In this document: piece by piece, positions 1-7,133 of the stretch | Numbering within the stretch: the first letter of the stretch is position 1 | Layout of the letters: each line of letters begins with the position of its first letter | Assembly: GCA_002339725.1 (NCBI GenBank) | Contig: DDKN01000087.1 | Coordinates: forward strand, 1-45,957 | Direction of reading: 5' to 3' | Length of the DNA: 45,957 bases | Origin: Thiobacillus sp. UBA2597 | Lineage (GTDB): Bacteria; Pseudomonadota; Gammaproteobacteria; Burkholderiales; Thiobacillaceae | Translations under genes and position numbers: made by a program | Notes under the pieces: generated by a model | Told to the model about the DNA's origin: nothing | Seen by the model: only the letters and a program-made list of their open reading frames with translations | Databases searched by the model: none

Positions 1-152
1 TGGATGTCGTTCAGGGCCGGGACGTTGGTCAGGGTGAGCGGCTCGCGCGTGAGCAGACAGGCGCAAAGCAGCGGCAGGGCGGCGTTCTTGGCGCCGGAGA
101 TGGCGACCTCGCCGGTCAGGCGCTGGCCGCCCTCGATGACGAGCTTATCCAT
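1..152 (-). CDS. murA: UDP-N-acetylglucosamine 1-carboxyvinyltransferase, N-terminal part (cut by window edge)
   Basis: Only the first 50 or so codons lie in the window; the rest runs off the left end. The protein begins MDKLVIEGGQRLTGEV and continues with ISGAKNAALPLL, the characteristic MurA start (S-G-A-K-N is a substrate-binding motif of EPSP-synthase/MurA enzymes). MurA transfers enolpyruvate from PEP to UDP-GlcNAc, the first committed step of peptidoglycan synthesis in the cytoplasm. The ATG overlaps the last codons of ibaG by 8 bp, so the two are translationally linked at the end of the mla transcription unit. The ibaG-murA pairing is a common order in beta- and gammaproteobacteria. 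The active-site Cys region lies outside the window and cannot be checked. Confidence 0.93.
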   Translation of the reverse strand, partial: MDKLVIEGGQRLTGEVAISGAKNAALPLLCACLLTREPLTLTNVPALNDI

Positions 153-378
153 GCCATTCTTCCGGGGTCAGCGTGCGCATGGAAAGGGCATGGATCTCCG
201 CCTTCATCTTGTCGCCCAGGGCGCGATACACCAGCTGATGCTGCGCCACGCGCATCTTGCCGCGGAACTCGGCGCTGACGATGGTCGCTTCGAAATGATG
301 GCCATCGCCCTCGACCTTGATGTAGTCGCAGGGCAGGCCGGCCTTGATCCAGGCCTCGATTTGTTCAGGGGTCACCAT
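145..378 (-). CDS. ibaG: BolA/IbaG family protein
   Basis: A 77-residue BolA-fold protein. It starts MVTPEQIEAWIKAGLP and carries the family pattern of an early Asp-Tyr-I-K-V strand, a D-G-H-H-F segment near residues 25-30 and the terminal M-x-I-H-A-L-S-x-R-T-L-x-P-E-E-W block. The conserved H-H-F and the late H-A-L include the residues that BolA proteins use with monothiol glutaredoxins to hold an Fe-S cluster. IbaG (YrbA) rather than BolA is favoured by the short length and by the location directly between the mla/ABC genes and murA. It overlaps murA by 8 bp and lies 19 bp after the ABC permease gene, so it is probably the penultimate gene of the same operon. Confidence 0.9.
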   Translation of the reverse strand: MVTPEQIEAWIKAGLPCDYIKVEGDGHHFEATIVSAEFRGKMRVAQHQLVYRALGDKMKAEIHALSMRTLTPEEWHG

Positions 379-397
379 AGGGATTGCTTGCGAGAAA

Positions 398-1153
398 TCA
401 ATGCCGGAGTTTATAGCCCGACCTCAGCATCTGCAAAGTGAGGCCGGACAGGATGAAGGCACAGGCCAGCACCACGGCCGCCGAGCGCCAGGGGTCGACG
501 TCGGCCACGCCGTGAAAGCCATAGCGAAAGCCGTCGATCATGTAGAACACCGGGTTGTAGTGCGACACCGCCTGCCAGAAGGCCGGCAGCGAGTGGATGG
601 AATAGAACACGCCGGAGAGAAAGGTGAGCGGCACGATGACGAAGTTCTGCACCCCGGCCAGTTGGTCGAATTTCTCGGCCCAGATGCCGGCGATGATGCC
701 GACGCAGGCAAACACGGCGCTGGCGGCCAAGGCGAAAAAGACGATCCAGAGCGGGTGCGCCAGCCCCAGGTCGGCGAACAGCAAGCCGCTCAGGGCCACG
801 CCGAGGCCGACGATCAGACCCCGCACGATGGCGGCCAGCAGATAGGCCAGGAAAAACTCCAGATAGGACAAGGGCGCCAGCAGGAAGAACACGATGTTGC
901 CGCTGATCTTGGACTGGATCAGACTGGACGAGCTGTTGGCGAAGGCGTTCTGCAGCATCGCCATCATCACCAGGCCGGGCACCAGGAAAGCGGTGTAGGC
1001 CACGCCGGGATAGACCTCGACATGCGCCTCCAGCACATGGGAGAAGATCAGCAGATAAAGCAGGGTGGTCAGGATCGGCGCCGCCACGGTCTGCATCAGG
1101 ACCTTCCAGAAGCGCAGCACCTCCTTGCGGAACAGGGTGAAAAAGCCGGTCAT
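398..1153 (-). CDS. ABC-2 type transporter permease (YadH-like)
   Basis: A 251-residue integral membrane protein with about six hydrophobic segments. It starts MTGFFTLFRKEVLRFWKV and contains the ABC-2 permease signature region near residues 90-180, including PLSYLEFFLAYL and FLSGVFYSIHSLP. It ends in a loop with NPVFYMIDGFRYGF, which is strongly conserved in YadH-type permeases. Its start codon overlaps the stop of the upstream ATPase gene by 4 bp (ATGA), so the two form a half-transporter pair. The substrate is unknown; the YadGH family is annotated as an exporter. Its place downstream of mlaB is a conserved betaproteobacterial arrangement and suggests an envelope-related cargo, but that is inference. 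Confidence 0.9.
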   Translation of the reverse strand: MTGFFTLFRKEVLRFWKVLMQTVAAPILTTLLYLLIFSHVLEAHVEVYPGVAYTAFLVPGLVMMAMLQNAFANSSSSLIQSKISGNIVFFLLAPLSYLEFFLAYLLAAIVRGLIVGLGVALSGLLFADLGLAHPLWIVFFALAASAVFACVGIIAGIWAEKFDQLAGVQNFVIVPLTFLSGVFYSIHSLPAFWQAVSHYNPVFYMIDGFRYGFHGVADVDPWRSAAVVLACAFILSGLTLQMLRSGYKLRH

Positions 1154-2058
1154 GCCTGACCTTCCCCCTGCATGATGCGCAGAAAGACCTGTTCCAGGTC
1201 GGGCTCGCGCACGCAGAAGCCCTCGATGGTCACGCCCGCCTCGCGCACCTTGGCGAGCAGACCTTCCAGTTCGCCGAAGTCATGCAGGCTCAGGAGGAAG
1301 GCGCCAGCCTGCTCGCCGACCAGATGGGGCTTGAGCGCATCGGGCAGCCGGGCCGGCTTGAGCCGCAGCTCCACCCGGCGCTGGGCATCGGCGCGCAGGA
1401 GATTGGCGGTGCGGTCCAGGGCCACGATCCGGCCGGCCTTGAGCATGGCCACCCGCTCGCACAGCTCCTCGGCCTCCTCCAGGTAATGCGTGGTCAAAAG
1501 GATGGTGTGGCCCTGGCGGTTCAATTCGCGGATGAACTGCCACAGGGTCTGGCGCAGTTCGACATCGACCCCGGCGGTCGGCTCATCAAGCACGATCACC
1601 GGCGGCTTGTGCACCAGGGCCTGGGCCACCAGCACCCGGCGCTTCATGCCGCCGGACAGCCGGCGCATGTTGGTATCGGCCTTGTCGGTGAGATTCAGGT
1701 GATGCAACAGGGCGTCGATCCAGTCGTCGTTATGCTTCAGGCCGAAATAGCCGGACTGGAATTCCAGGGTCTCGCGCACGGTGAAAAAGGGATCGAACAC
1801 CAGTTCCTGCGGCACCACGCCCAGCCTGCGCCGGGCCTCGCGGTAATCGCGCACGACATCGTGCCCCATGACGCTGGCCTCGCCCGCCGTCGCACGCACC
1901 AGACCGGCCAGGATGCTGATCAGGGTGGTCTTGCCGGCGCCGTTAGGGCCGAGCAGGGCGAAGAACTCGCCCTCGGCGATTTCGAGATTTACCCCGCGCA
2001 GGGCCTCGAGGCGACCAAAACGCTTGGTCAGACCCTGCAGCCGAATTGCCGCCGGCAT
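1150..2058 (-). CDS. ABC transporter ATP-binding protein (YadG-like)
   Basis: A 302-residue nucleotide-binding subunit. Walker A is GPNGAGKTT near residues 37-45, the signature is LSGGMKRRV near 134-142, and Walker B is VIVLDEPTAGVD near 154-165, with the H-loop in LLTTHYLEEAEEL. The C-terminal 90 residues form the extra domain typical of ABC-2 exporter ATPases (DrrA/CcmA/YadG type), ending EPDLEQVFLRIM. It pairs with the permease that starts 4 bp inside its 3' end and would power export across the inner membrane. It starts 1 bp after the mlaB stop, so it is very likely co-transcribed with the mla genes. It is distinct from MlaF, which lies at the other end of the operon. Confidence 0.92.
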   Translation of the reverse strand: MPAAIRLQGLTKRFGRLEALRGVNLEIAEGEFFALLGPNGAGKTTLISILAGLVRATAGEASVMGHDVVRDYREARRRLGVVPQELVFDPFFTVRETLEFQSGYFGLKHNDDWIDALLHHLNLTDKADTNMRRLSGGMKRRVLVAQALVHKPPVIVLDEPTAGVDVELRQTLWQFIRELNRQGHTILLTTHYLEEAEELCERVAMLKAGRIVALDRTANLLRADAQRRVELRLKPARLPDALKPHLVGEQAGAFLLSLHDFGELEGLLAKVREAGVTIEGFCVREPDLEQVFLRIMQGEGQA

Positions 2059-2059
2059 C

Positions 2060-2335
2060 TCAGGCGTTCAGGAATTCGGCCACGCCATAGAGGGTGGCCA
2101 GGCTGCTGAGGGTGGCGGGGATATTGCGGAAGCTGAGGCTGCGACCTTGGGCAATGGCCGCCCGTTTCCAGGACATCATCAGGCTCAGGGCCGAGGAATC
2201 GACATGGCCAACCCCGGCCAGGTCGAAGCAGGTACACCCCTGCTCCAGTGCCTGGCGGCCCTCCTCCAACAGCACCGTGACGGTGCTCAAGGTCAGTTCG
2301 CCTTCAGGATAGGCGATCCCGGCTTCGACGCGCAT
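2060..2335 (-). CDS. mlaB: STAS-domain protein MlaB
   Basis: A 91-residue STAS-domain protein. The fold markers are visible: TVTVLLEEGRQALEQG, then FDLAGVGHVDSSALSLMM, where D-S-S-A-L is the MlaB/anti-sigma-antagonist-like loop. In the Mla system MlaB is a small cytoplasmic subunit bound to the MlaF ATPase and stabilises the MlaFEDB inner-membrane complex. It follows mlaC with a 6-bp gap and precedes the YadG-like ATPase by 1 bp. Sequence alone would fit any STAS protein; the assignment to MlaB rests on operon position, directly after mlaFEDC. Confidence 0.88.
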   Translation of the reverse strand: MRVEAGIAYPEGELTLSTVTVLLEEGRQALEQGCTCFDLAGVGHVDSSALSLMMSWKRAAIAQGRSLSFRNIPATLSSLATLYGVAEFLNA

Positions 2336-2341
2336 GCCGCT

Positions 2342-2956
2342 TCAGCCGCCACTCGCGGAACTCTGGTTGCGCCGGACCAGGGACTGGATCAGGCCGGCGA
2401 TGCCGTTTTTGCGCACCTCGGCATTGAAGGAATTCCGGTAGACGGTGACCAGGCTGACGTTGTCGACCAGGACATCGTACACCTTCCAGCCAGCCGCCTG
2501 CTTCTCCAGGCGATAGTCGATCACCACCGGCGGCGCGCCCGGCTTGCTCACCTCGGTGCTCACCAGGACGTCGGTATCGGTGGGCCGCATGCGGACCGGC
2601 TTGAAGTCGATCTTGTAATCCGCCACGCTGGCGATGGCCGCGGAATAGGTGCGCACCAGCAGGGCCCTGAACTCGCGCGTCAACTGCTCCTGCTCGTCCG
2701 GGCTGGCCTGGCGCCAGTTCCTGCCCACCGCCAGCTGCGTCATCTGGCGAAAATCGAAATGCGGCAGGACCTTGGCTTCCACCAGGGCGTGAATTTTCTG
2801 CCGGTTGCCACTCTTGATGTCCTGGTCCTGCTTGACGATGCGCACCACCTCGTTGGTGGTGTCCCTGACCAAGACATCCGGCGCCAGGCTGTTGGCCAGG
2901 GCCAGCCCCGGCAGCCAGGCAGCGGCCAGGGCAAGGAAACGAATCGCATTCATCAT
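2342..2956 (-). CDS. mlaC: Phospholipid-binding periplasmic protein MlaC
   Basis: About 204 residues, with a cleavable signal peptide (hydrophobic core FLALAAAWLPGLALA) and the MlaC/Ttg2D fold. It has the family segments PHFDFRQMTQLAVGRNWR and ALLVRTYSAAI, and later YRLEKQAAGWKVYDVLVDNVS. MlaC is the periplasmic shuttle that carries phospholipids between the outer-membrane MlaA complex and MlaFEDB. The start is one of three adjacent codons (GTG at 2959, ATG at 2956, ATG at 2953) behind the ribosome-binding site AGGAG; I chose the first ATG. It lies between mlaD and mlaB with short gaps. No mlaA is present in the window. Confidence 0.92.
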   Translation of the reverse strand: MMNAIRFLALAAAWLPGLALANSLAPDVLVRDTTNEVVRIVKQDQDIKSGNRQKIHALVEAKVLPHFDFRQMTQLAVGRNWRQASPDEQEQLTREFRALLVRTYSAAIASVADYKIDFKPVRMRPTDTDVLVSTEVSKPGAPPVVIDYRLEKQAAGWKVYDVLVDNVSLVTVYRNSFNAEVRKNGIAGLIQSLVRRNQSSASGG

Positions 2957-2975
2957 CACTGTTACTCCTGCATCA

Positions 2976-3467
2976 TTACTGGGCCGGGTTCGCCGAACTG
3001 TCCTTCCCCTCCTCGGCCTTGCTATAGAGGAACTGGCCGATCAGGTTTTCCAGCACCACAGCGCCCTGGGTGATCTTGAGACTTTCTCCCTCGGCCAGCA
3101 TCTGGTCATCGCCGCCCGCCTCCAGGGCGATGTACTGCTCGCCCAAAAGACCCGAGGTCATGATCGCCGCGCTGCTGTCCTTGGGGAACTGATAGCGCTT
3201 GTCGATCTTCATCAGCACCTCGGCCTCGTAAGTCTCGGTGTTGAACTGGATATCCGCGACCCGACCGACCACGACACCGGCACTCTTCACCGGGGCCCGC
3301 ACCTTCAGGCCGCCGATATTGGCGAATTCGGCCTTGATCGTGTAGGTGGATCGGGCGTCGAAGTTACCCATGCTGCCCACCTTGAAGGCAAGGAACAGCA
3401 GCGAGGCCAGACCGGCCGCGACGAACACACCCACCCAAAGGTCGAGCGTGGAACGCTTCATCGACAT
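2976..3467 (-). CDS. mlaD: Mla complex MCE-domain protein MlaD
   Basis: A 163-residue, single-span inner-membrane protein. The N-terminal anchor (residues about 10-28, WVGVFVAAGLASLLFLAFKV) is followed by one MCE domain containing the family hallmarks FANIGGLKVRAPVKSAGVVVG and, further on, SGLLGEQYIALEAGG. MlaD forms a hexameric ring in the periplasm that binds lipid and docks MlaC. Length matches MlaD of other betaproteobacteria, which have a single MCE domain, unlike the multi-MCE PqiB or YebT proteins. It sits 7 bp after mlaE and 16-20 bp before mlaC. Confidence 0.94.
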   Translation of the reverse strand: MSMKRSTLDLWVGVFVAAGLASLLFLAFKVGSMGNFDARSTYTIKAEFANIGGLKVRAPVKSAGVVVGRVADIQFNTETYEAEVLMKIDKRYQFPKDSSAAIMTSGLLGEQYIALEAGGDDQMLAEGESLKITQGAVVLENLIGQFLYSKAEEGKDSSANPAQ

Positions 3468-3474
3468 GATTGAC

Positions 3475-4269
3475 TCACTCCCCCCGGAACATGAACGAGG
3501 TCAAAACGAAATCCAGCGCCAGAATGGACAAACTGGAGGTTACCACGGTCCGCGTCGTGGCACGGGATACGCCTTCCGCCGTGGGTGGGGCGTCGTAGCC
3601 TTCGAACAACGCGATCAGGGTGACCGCCACCCCGAATACGGCGCTCTTGATCACGCCGTTGACGATGTCTTCGCGGAAATCGACCGCCGCCTGCATCTGC
3701 GACCAGAAAGCCCCCTCGTCCACCCCCAGCAACACCACGCCGACCAGGTAGCCGCCGAACACCCCCATGGCCGAGAACATCGCGGCCAGCAGCGGCATGG
3801 AGATCACCGCACCCCAGAACCGGGGGGCGATCACACGGGCGATCGGGTCCAGGGCCATCATTTCCAGGGCCGAGAGCTGCTCGGTCGCCTTCATCAGGCC
3901 GATCTCGGCGGTGATGGCCGAGCCGGCACGGCTGGCGAACAGCAGGGCCGCCACCACCGGACCCAGCTCGCGCACCAGGGAGAGCGCCACCAGCACGCCC
4001 AGCGCCTCCTCCGAACCGTAGGTCTGCAGGGTTTCGTAACCCTGCAGGCCGAGCACCATGCCGACGAACAGGCCGGAGACCAGGATGATGATCAGCGACA
4101 GCACCCCGGCATTGAAGATCTCCTTGATCACCAGATGGAAGCGGTGGAAGCTGGTGCCGGAATACATCAGGGTCAGCGCCAGGAAGCGGCTGGCCATGCC
4201 CAGGCGCCAGATGCTGTTGATCACCCGGGCGCCCATGCGCCGCAAAAGATGGGCCAGGCCTTCAATCAT
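3475..4269 (-). CDS. mlaE: Mla complex permease MlaE
   Basis: A 264-residue MlaE/permease-family protein with five to six membrane segments. Diagnostic stretches are LIIILVSGLFVGMVLGLQGY, the conserved SLVRELGPVVAALLFASRAG near the middle, and the EIGLMKATEQLSALEMMALDP block. MlaE is the membrane core of the MlaFEDB lipid transporter. Its start overlaps the mlaF stop by 4 bp and mlaD follows after a 5-bp gap, so subunits are made from one message in stoichiometric order. Confidence 0.95.
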   Translation of the reverse strand: MIEGLAHLLRRMGARVINSIWRLGMASRFLALTLMYSGTSFHRFHLVIKEIFNAGVLSLIIILVSGLFVGMVLGLQGYETLQTYGSEEALGVLVALSLVRELGPVVAALLFASRAGSAITAEIGLMKATEQLSALEMMALDPIARVIAPRFWGAVISMPLLAAMFSAMGVFGGYLVGVVLLGVDEGAFWSQMQAAVDFREDIVNGVIKSAVFGVAVTLIALFEGYDAPPTAEGVSRATTRTVVTSSLSILALDFVLTSFMFRGE

Positions 4270-5066
4270 TGCGCGAATCCCAGATCAGCAAGATAGGTTG
4301 ACGAAGGATAATGGAACGGCACCGGGCCATCCATTTCGCCGTGAACGAACTGGTGCACGTAGGGCAGCTCGGATGCCTTGATCTCGGCCGGGGTGCCGGC
4401 CGCCTCGACCACGCCCTCGGAGATGAAATAGACGTAGTCGACGATCCTGAGTGATTCCTGGATGTCGTGGGTGACCACGATGGAAGTCATGCCCAGGGTA
4501 TCGGTCAGGCGTCGGATGAGATTGCCGATCACGCCGAGCGAGATCGGATCCAGGCCGGCGAAGGGCTCGTCGTACATCACCAGCATGGGATCGAGCGCGA
4601 TCGCCCGGGCCAGGGCCACCCGGCGAGCCATGCCGCCCGACAGTTCGGCCGGCATCAAATGTTGCCCACCGCGCAGGCCCACGGCATTCAGCTTCATCAG
4701 GACCAGGTCGCGGATCATGGCCTCCGGCAGGTCGGTATGCTCGCGCAGGGGGAAAGCCACGTTGTCGTACACCGAGAGGTCGGTGAACAGGGCGCCGAAC
4801 TGGAACAACATGCCCATGCGCCGGCGCAGGCCATGCAGCTGATGGAAGCTCAATTCGCCCACGGATTGTCCGCCAACCAGCACCTGACCCTGGGTCGGCT
4901 TGAGCTGGCCGCCGATCAGGCGCATGAGGGTGGTCTTGCCGCAACCCGAGTTGCCCATGATGGCGACCACCTGGCCGCGATGGGCCTCCAGATTGATGCC
5001 CCTGAGCACCATGCGGCCACCATAGGTGAAAGAAAGGTCCTTGACCTGAACGAGCTTATCCGACAC
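4266..5066 (-). CDS. mlaF: Mla complex ATPase MlaF
   Basis: A 266-residue ABC ATPase. Walker A is GNSGCGKTT near residues 38-46, the signature is LSGGMARRVALARAIALDP near 142-160, Walker B is LVMYDEPFAGLDPIS, and the H-loop lies in IVVTHDIQESL. The C-terminal extension after the ABC core ends in HGEMDGPVPFHYPS, a typical MlaF tail. The start codon is GTG, chosen because AAGGA sits six bases upstream (5073-5077). It is the first gene of the mla operon. A sigma70-like promoter lies 24-52 bp upstream of the start. Confidence 0.95.
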   Translation of the reverse strand: MSDKLVQVKDLSFTYGGRMVLRGINLEAHRGQVVAIMGNSGCGKTTLMRLIGGQLKPTQGQVLVGGQSVGELSFHQLHGLRRRMGMLFQFGALFTDLSVYDNVAFPLREHTDLPEAMIRDLVLMKLNAVGLRGGQHLMPAELSGGMARRVALARAIALDPMLVMYDEPFAGLDPISLGVIGNLIRRLTDTLGMTSIVVTHDIQESLRIVDYVYFISEGVVEAAGTPAEIKASELPYVHQFVHGEMDGPVPFHYPSSTYLADLGFAQ

Positions 5067-5089
5067 GGATTGTCCTTGTTTTGCCGCGA

Positions 5090-5118
5090 ATTCTAAGCAA
5101 TTTCAGGCAGTTCCTCAA
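5090..5118 (-). promoter_or_regulatory. Putative sigma70 promoter of the mla operon
   Basis: On the minus strand, TTGAGG (5113-5118) is followed after exactly 17 bp by TAGAAT (5090-5095). The mlaF GTG start is 23 bp further on, with AAGGA as ribosome-binding site. The whole element fits into the 54-bp gap between the DUF72 stop and mlaF. Reading by eye only; the match to both hexamers and the ideal spacing make it credible. Confidence 0.6.
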
Positions 5119-5120
5119 TT

Positions 5121-5582
5121 CTAAAGCCCCATCAGATCGAGCATCGTCCGCACCTGTGCCAGGCGCTCCAGCCCGGCATCCCGGCTGATCAGATACACCG
5201 GCCCCTGGCCCCACTGGCTGCGCAGCCGGTCGGCCAGGGCCCGCAAGTCGGTCGCCGCATCGAACCAGAGCAAGCGGGCATCCTGCACGGAATCGACCAG
5301 CACCGCGCGGCCGCCCAAGGCCTCAACCACCGCGGCGTTTCTCCCACTGGATGCGGACGCTTCCAGGACGAAGCGAAAGTCCTCCTGCGTCTCTTGGGCC
5401 CATTGTGCCCAGATATCGGGCGCCACGTCCGTCCAGGCAGCGCGTTCCAGGTAAACACAACGGTATTGGGTGTTGTAGAAGGCCAACCGCCATTCCGCCG
5501 GCAGTTCTTCCGGATAGAACGGGCCCACCCATTCGGCATGGTCCCAACCGGCGGCGCCCAGGTAGACCGCGTAGTAAGCCAT
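5121..5582 (-). CDS. Short DUF72 (YecE-like) protein
   Basis: A 153-residue protein that looks like a trimmed DUF72/YecE protein. The N-terminal LGAAGWDHAEWVGPFYPEEL matches the DUF72 opening (G-x-x-G-W-x-x-x-x-W-x-G-x-F-Y-P), followed by RLAFYNTQYRCVYLE and DFRFVLEAS, which correspond to the first strands of the barrel. Usual family members are about 240-280 residues, so roughly the C-terminal half of the barrel is absent or rearranged. Function is unknown. The start is ATG with GAGG five bases upstream; that GAGG is the end of the neighbouring dispersed repeat. It follows cysS by 68 bp on the same strand and precedes the mla promoter, so it may be read through from cysS. Confidence 0.75.
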   Translation of the reverse strand: MAYYAVYLGAAGWDHAEWVGPFYPEELPAEWRLAFYNTQYRCVYLERAAWTDVAPDIWAQWAQETQEDFRFVLEASASSGRNAAVVEALGGRAVLVDSVQDARLLWFDAATDLRALADRLRSQWGQGPVYLISRDAGLERLAQVRTMLDLMGL

Positions 5583-5586
5583 TATT

Positions 5587-5623
5587 TCCTCACCCCTGCC
5601 CTCTCCCGCTTGCGAAAGAGGGG
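5587..5623. repeat. C/T-rich palindromic dispersed repeat, copy 1
   Basis: The plus strand reads CCTCACCCCTGCCCTCTCCC, then a short linker and GAAAGAGGGG. This is the familiar CCCTCACCCC...CCCTCTCCC...GGGAGAGGGG element found scattered in many proteobacterial genomes. The inner CCCTCTCCC and GAGAGGGG-like arms can fold. It fills most of the spacer between cysS and the DUF72 gene. A second copy, in the opposite orientation, lies inside cysS at 6031-6068. Confidence 0.75.
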
Positions 5624-5650
5624 CCTTCGGTGTCGCTACGCGACATCCTG

Positions 5651-7051
5651 TTAAGCGCGGCGCCAGGTCGTGCCCTGCGGACCGTCTTCCAGCACGATGC
5701 CGGCCGCCTTCAATTCGGCGCGGATGGCGTCCGAGCGGGCAAAGTCCTTGGCCTTGCGCGCCGCCAGCCGTTCTTGGATCAGGGCCTCGATGCGTTCGGC
5801 ACTGTATTCACCCATGCCGCTGGCACCACCTTGCAAAAAATCCTCCGGCTCGCGCTGGAGCAGACCCAGCACCCCGCCCAAGGCCTTGAGCAGCCCGGCG
5901 GCCTTGGGGTCGCGCCCCTTGTTCACCTCCAGCGCCAGGTCGAACAGCACCGCGATCGCCTCGGGGGTGTTGAAGTCGTCGTCCATTGCCGCCTTGAAGG
6001 CGGCGGCATAGGGCTCGTGCCAATCTATATTCCCCTCTCCCTCCGGCAGAGGGGTTAGGGGTGAGGGAATCACCGCGCCTCTAAGTGCGGTGTACAGCCG
6101 GGTCAGCGCCGCCTTGGCGTCGTCCAGATGCTGGTCGGAATAATTGAGCGGGCTGCGGTAATGGGCGCGCAGGATGAAAAAGCGCACCACCTCGGGGTCG
6201 TACTTGGCCAGCACCTCGCGGATGGTGAAGAAGTTGCCCAACGACTTGGACATCTTCTCGTCGTCCACCCGGACGAAGCCGTTGTGCAGCCAGTAATTGA
6301 CGAACTTGCAGCCGTGCGCGCCCTCCGACTGGGCGATCTCGTTCTCGTGGTGCGGGAACTGCAGGTCCTGGCCGCCGCCGTGGATGTCGAAATGCGGGCC
6401 CAGGAGGTCCGAGCCCATGGCCGAGCACTCGATATGCCAGCCCGGCCGGCCCGGCCCCCAGGGCGAAGGCCAGGCCGGCTCGCCCGGCTTGGCCGCCTTC
6501 CAGAGCACGAAGTCCATGGGGTCGCGCTTGTTCGGGTCCACCTCCACCCGCTCGCCGGCACGCAGGTCCTCCAGCGACTTGCCCGAGAGCTGGCCGTAAT
6601 GCGCAAACTTGCCCACGGCGTAATAAACGTCGCCGTTGGCCGCCGGGTAGGCGAAGCCACGCTCGATCAGGGCCTGGATCATGTCGAGCATCTTGCCGAC
6701 ATACTCGGTCGCACGCGGCTCATGGTCCGGCGGCGCGACCCCGAGGGCCGCGCTGTCCGCGTGCATGGCGTCGATGAAGCGCTGGGTCAGCTGGGTGTAG
6801 GGTTCGCCGTTCTCATTGGCCCGCTTGATGATCTTGTCGTCGATGTCGGTGATGTTGCGTACATACGTGACCTGGAAGCCTAAGGCCCGCAGCCAGCGCA
6901 CGATCATGTCGAACACCACCAGCACCCGGGCATGGCCCAGGTGGCAATAGTCGTACACCGTCATGCCGCAGACATACATGCGCACCTTTCCCGGTTCGAT
7001 GGGCACGAATTCCTGTTTTTCGCGGGCGAGGGAGTTGTAGAGCTTGAGCAT
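5651..7051 (-). CDS. cysS: Cysteinyl-tRNA synthetase
   Basis: About 466 residues. It begins MLKLYNSLAREKQEF; the Zn-binding Cys and first nucleotide-binding motif are in YVCGMTVYDYCHLGHARV (HIGH motif as HLGH), ECSAMG supplies another Zn ligand, HHENEIAQSEG follows, and the KMSKS motif appears as DDEKMSKSLGNF. The enzyme charges tRNA-Cys in the cytoplasm. A longer open frame extends upstream, but family N-termini start at MLKLYNS, so I use the ATG at 7051. Oddity: just before the conserved MDDDFNTPEA block, about a dozen extra residues (PSPLTPLPEGEG) are encoded by an in-frame copy of the dispersed repeat also seen at 5587. The gene is divergent from recQ. Confidence 0.95.
   Translation of the reverse strand: MLKLYNSLAREKQEFVPIEPGKVRMYVCGMTVYDYCHLGHARVLVVFDMIVRWLRALGFQVTYVRNITDIDDKIIKRANENGEPYTQLTQRFIDAMHADSAALGVAPPDHEPRATEYVGKMLDMIQALIERGFAYPAANGDVYYAVGKFAHYGQLSGKSLEDLRAGERVEVDPNKRDPMDFVLWKAAKPGEPAWPSPWGPGRPGWHIECSAMGSDLLGPHFDIHGGGQDLQFPHHENEIAQSEGAHGCKFVNYWLHNGFVRVDDEKMSKSLGNFFTIREVLAKYDPEVVRFFILRAHYRSPLNYSDQHLDDAKAALTRLYTALRGAVIPSPLTPLPEGEGNIDWHEPYAAAFKAAMDDDFNTPEAIAVLFDLALEVNKGRDPKAAGLLKALGGVLGLLQREPEDFLQGGASGMGEYSAERIEALIQERLAARKAKDFARSDAIRAELKAAGIVLEDGPQGTTWRRA
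6031..6068. repeat. C/T-rich palindromic repeat, copy 2, translated inside cysS
   Basis: Read on the minus (coding) strand this is CCCTCACCCCTAACCCCTCT followed by GCCGGAGGGAGAGGGG, the same family as 5587-5623 in opposite orientation. It lies inside cysS in frame and is translated as PSPLTPLPEGEG. Flanking residues on both sides (YTALRG before, EPYAAAF after) are normal cysteinyl-tRNA synthetase sequence, so the repeat is an insertion that keeps the frame. Confidence 0.8.
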
Positions 7052-7133
7052 GGAACGAGGCCGGGCCAGGGTTCGGAAAGCGGAGATTTTACCGGAAGCC
7101 GGGCAGCCGGCCCCAATGCGATAATGGCCGGCC
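7052..7133. promoter_or_regulatory. Divergent cysS/recQ promoter region
   Basis: An 82-bp spacer between two divergent genes. On the minus strand TAAAAT (7086-7091) could be the cysS -10 box, 34 bp from its ATG; a poor TTGGGG lies 19 bp upstream. On the plus strand TGCGATAAT (7117-7125) resembles an extended -10 for recQ and lies only 8 bp before the recQ ATG. No good -35 boxes are visible. Assigned by inspection only. Confidence 0.35.
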
